Assembly (NCBI GenBank): GCA_001779055.1
Contig: MFJA01000040.1
Location: forward strand, 1-15,064
Reading direction: 5' to 3'
Length of the DNA stretch: 15,064 nucleotides
DNA from: Candidatus Gottesmanbacteria bacterium RBG_16_37_8
Lineage (GTDB): Bacteria; Patescibacteriota; Microgenomatia; 2-02-FULL-39-11
This document shows positions 13,573-15,064 of this stretch, in pieces. The notes beneath the pieces are model-generated. The model was not told the DNA's origin. It ran no database searches and worked only from the letters and a program-made list of their open reading frames with translations. The number at the start of each line of letters is the position of its first letter. The stretch's first letter is position 1. Made by a program: the position numbers and the translations under genes.

Positions 13573-14666
13573 TGATTATTTCAAGTATAAGTCTTTTAAA
13601 GTTTCGCAACCATTATAAAAATAACTTTTCATTTTCTCCCAAGACAACAATAATTGTCGGTAAGAATACTTCCGGGAAAACCAATCTGATTGAGGCAATT
13701 TATTTTTTGACGATCGGGAAAAGCTTTCGCTTAGGACGAGACTTACAGGTGATTACATTTGGAGAGGAGTTGGCCAGAATAAAGGGAACGGTTAAAGAAA
13801 ACGGTGAAAATATTGTGTTAGAGTTGGTATTAACAACAGGTGAAGTAATAAAAGTCCCGACACCTTTGAAGAAATTTCTGGTTAATGATGTTGCTAAAAG
13901 AAGCATTGATTTTGTAGGGATTTTAAAAAGTGTTTTGTTTTGGCCTGAAGATATGGAACTGGTTACTGACTCGCCTTCTTTAAGGCGACATTATCTGGAC
14001 TCGGTTTTGGTCCAGGTTGACCGGGAATACAGACGGACAATTTTATCTTATGAGCGGGCAGTCAGACAGAGAAACAAATTACTTGAGGCAATTAGGGAAA
14101 ATAAAGCACACAGGCATCAATTATTGTTTTGGGATCAATTACTGATAAAACAGGGAAATTACATGACTGATAAAAGAGAAGAGTATATTAATTTCGTTAA
14201 TGATTACCGATTACTGCAGATGGAGAAACTGGGAGCAAGGTATCAACTTTTTTATGATAAAAGCATTATTTCTGAAATGAGATTGGAGCAATACAGTGAA
14301 GCAGAAATAGGAGCGGCTGTGACACTGGTTGGACCGCACAGAGATGACATAATTTTTAAAATCAAAAATCAAAAATCAAAAATCAAAAATACCAATGATG
14401 AATATTTAGAATTGTCTGTTTTTGGGAGCAGGGGGGAGCAGAGGTTGGCAGTATTATGGCTGAAACTGGCTGAACTTTCTTTTATTGAAAAAAAGACAAA
14501 TGAAAAACCGGTACTTCTTCTTGACGATATTTTTTCAGAACTTGATCACGAACACCGGGATATAATTTTTGGAATGATTGAAAATCAGCAAAGTATTTTG
14601 ACAGTAACAGACAGACATCTTATTCCGGAAAGATATTCCAGTGAGGCAAAAGTGATAGAATTATGA
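13572..14666 (+). CDS. recF: DNA replication/repair protein RecF
   Basis: RecF is an SMC-like ATPase that loads RecA at gapped DNA with RecO and RecR. At 364 residues the length is typical. It begins SISLLKFRNHYKN, has Walker A GKNTSGKTN at 30-38, the LLFWPEDMELV...P..RR.YLD region typical of RecF, the TLVGPHRDD segment, the signature FGSRGEQR at 284-291 and Walker B LLLDDIFSELD with Asp318-Asp319. A heptanucleotide repeat (14361-14390) encodes residues 264-273 in the loop between GPHRDD and the signature. It is cotranscribed with UMP kinase (1-base overlap) and precedes the NAD(P)H-hydrate dehydratase by 20 bases, instead of the more usual dnaN neighbour. Confidence 0.96.
   Translation: MIISSISLLKFRNHYKNNFSFSPKTTIIVGKNTSGKTNLIEAIYFLTIGKSFRLGRDLQVITFGEELARIKGTVKENGENIVLELVLTTGEVIKVPTPLKKFLVNDVAKRSIDFVGILKSVLFWPEDMELVTDSPSLRRHYLDSVLVQVDREYRRTILSYERAVRQRNKLLEAIRENKAHRHQLLFWDQLLIKQGNYMTDKREEYINFVNDYRLLQMEKLGARYQLFYDKSIISEMRLEQYSEAEIGAAVTLVGPHRDDIIFKIKNQKSKIKNTNDEYLELSVFGSRGEQRLAVLWLKLAELSFIEKKTNEKPVLLLDDIFSELDHEHRDIIFGMIENQQSILTVTDRHLIPERYSSEAKVIEL
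14361..14390 (+). repeat. Heptanucleotide tandem repeat inside recF
   Basis: Four copies of ATCAAAA followed by AT run through 30 bases without a mismatch. Seven is not a multiple of three, so the codons differ from unit to unit (I K N Q K S K I K N), and gain or loss of one unit would shift the recF frame. Confidence 0.95.
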
Positions 14667-14686
14667 TTTAGTTGTGGGTGTAAAAA

Positions 14687-15064
14687 ATGAATATTAACGA
14701 TTATAATAAAAAAATTCATATGCCTTCGGCTGATTCACATAAAGGTCAAAACGGCAGACTACTGATTATAGGTGGATCACATCTTTTTCATGCCGCATCT
14801 TTGTGGGCTTTGAAAGTGGCAAGTCGGATTGTTGATTTGGTACATTATTCATCGGTTAAAGAGAATAACAAAATTGTTCAGCGACTTAAGGAGGAATTTC
14901 GGGACGGAATTGTAGTGCCAAGATCAGAGATAGAGGAATATATTGAGGAAGATGACTGCATTTTGATAGGACCGGGGATGGTCCGCACCGAAGGATCGAA
15001 ACTAAAAATCAATAATAAAATATCAACAATTATAGAGATAGAAAAAATTCCGGATGAGGGAGTC
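14687..15064 (+). CDS. nnrD: NAD(P)H-hydrate dehydratase (YjeF C-terminal/CARKD type), 3' end outside window
   Basis: This frame is open for 126 codons up to the window edge. Near the N-terminus it reads MPSADSHKGQNGRLLIIGGS, then FHAASLWALKVASRIVD, and later ILIGPGM, matching the ribokinase-fold dehydratase that repairs hydrated NADH and NADPH using ADP or ATP (family pattern HKG..G..LI.GGS..F.GA..L...AA.R). The FHAA here replaces the common Y.GA, a small change. It has the size of a stand-alone dehydratase start, without the N-terminal epimerase domain that precedes it in fused proteins such as E. coli YjeF. The ATG at 14687 lies 20 bases after recF with only a weak purine-rich stretch, GTGGGTG, before it, and is likely read from the UMP kinase promoter. 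The C-terminal half is not seen. Confidence 0.85.
   Translation, partial: MNINDYNKKIHMPSADSHKGQNGRLLIIGGSHLFHAASLWALKVASRIVDLVHYSSVKENNKIVQRLKEEFRDGIVVPRSEIEEYIEEDDCILIGPGMVRTEGSKLKINNKISTIIEIEKIPDEGV

Noticed and set aside
14361..14390. The recF repeat array as a CRISPR.
   Set aside because: The units are 7 bases in direct tandem with no spacers.

Overview
The window looks like a piece of a reduced, AT-rich bacterial genome. It most resembles the Candidate Phyla Radiation (Patescibacteria), probably a Microgenomates-type lineage. This is inferred from gene style: very short gene gaps, stand-alone versions of proteins usually fused to larger enzymes (a Pol I-type 5' nuclease without polymerase, a tRNA-binding OB-fold protein without MetRS), an archaeal-type UMP kinase, and promoters placed almost on top of start codons. 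TGA ends several clear genes (ftsH, the GT4 gene, the acyltransferase, recF), so the standard bacterial code applies. There are no RNA genes, insertion sequences or CRISPR arrays, and no gene-free stretch over 300 bases; the longest gap is about 230 bases (3738-3967).

Layout. (1) 3-788: 3' part of a nucleoside hydrolase. (2) 849-2360: tryptophanyl-tRNA synthetase carrying an N-terminal YbaK-like aminoacyl-tRNA deacylase domain, an unusual fusion in which the hallmark editing residues look lost. (3) 2361-3900: an SDR oxidoreductase and a convergent VapBC-type toxin-antitoxin pair. A second, decayed trpS 3' end lies just beyond them (3837-3896), and a 17-base repeat sits at the end of trpS, at the SDR/vapC junction and at the end of the decayed copy. 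This looks like a cargo-insertion hot spot at the 3' end of trpS. (4) 3968-9094: a tight same-strand run of tRNA-binding protein, FtsH protease, stand-alone 5'-3' exonuclease with a possible C-terminal clamp-binding motif, GT4 glycosyltransferase and Fpg DNA glycosylase. (5) 9112-12816: a visibly AT-richer block with an (alpha/alpha)6-barrel glycosidase on the minus strand, a divergent GT-C-like multispanning membrane protein and a PlsC-like acyltransferase, presumably for cell-surface glycans and lipids. (6) 12877-15064: UMP kinase, RecF with a heptanucleotide repeat inside its coding region, and the start of an NAD(P)H-hydrate dehydratase.

The housekeeping theme is translation (TrpRS, tRNA-binding protein), DNA repair (5' nuclease, Fpg, RecF) and nucleotide metabolism (nucleoside hydrolase, UMP kinase, NAD(P)HX repair). 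The accessory parts are the SDR/vapBC insertion and the surface-glycan block. Several promoters (vapB, the tRNA-binding gene, the glycosidase, UMP kinase) put the predicted transcription start within about 0-6 bases of the ATG, so leaderless transcripts are likely common in this organism.
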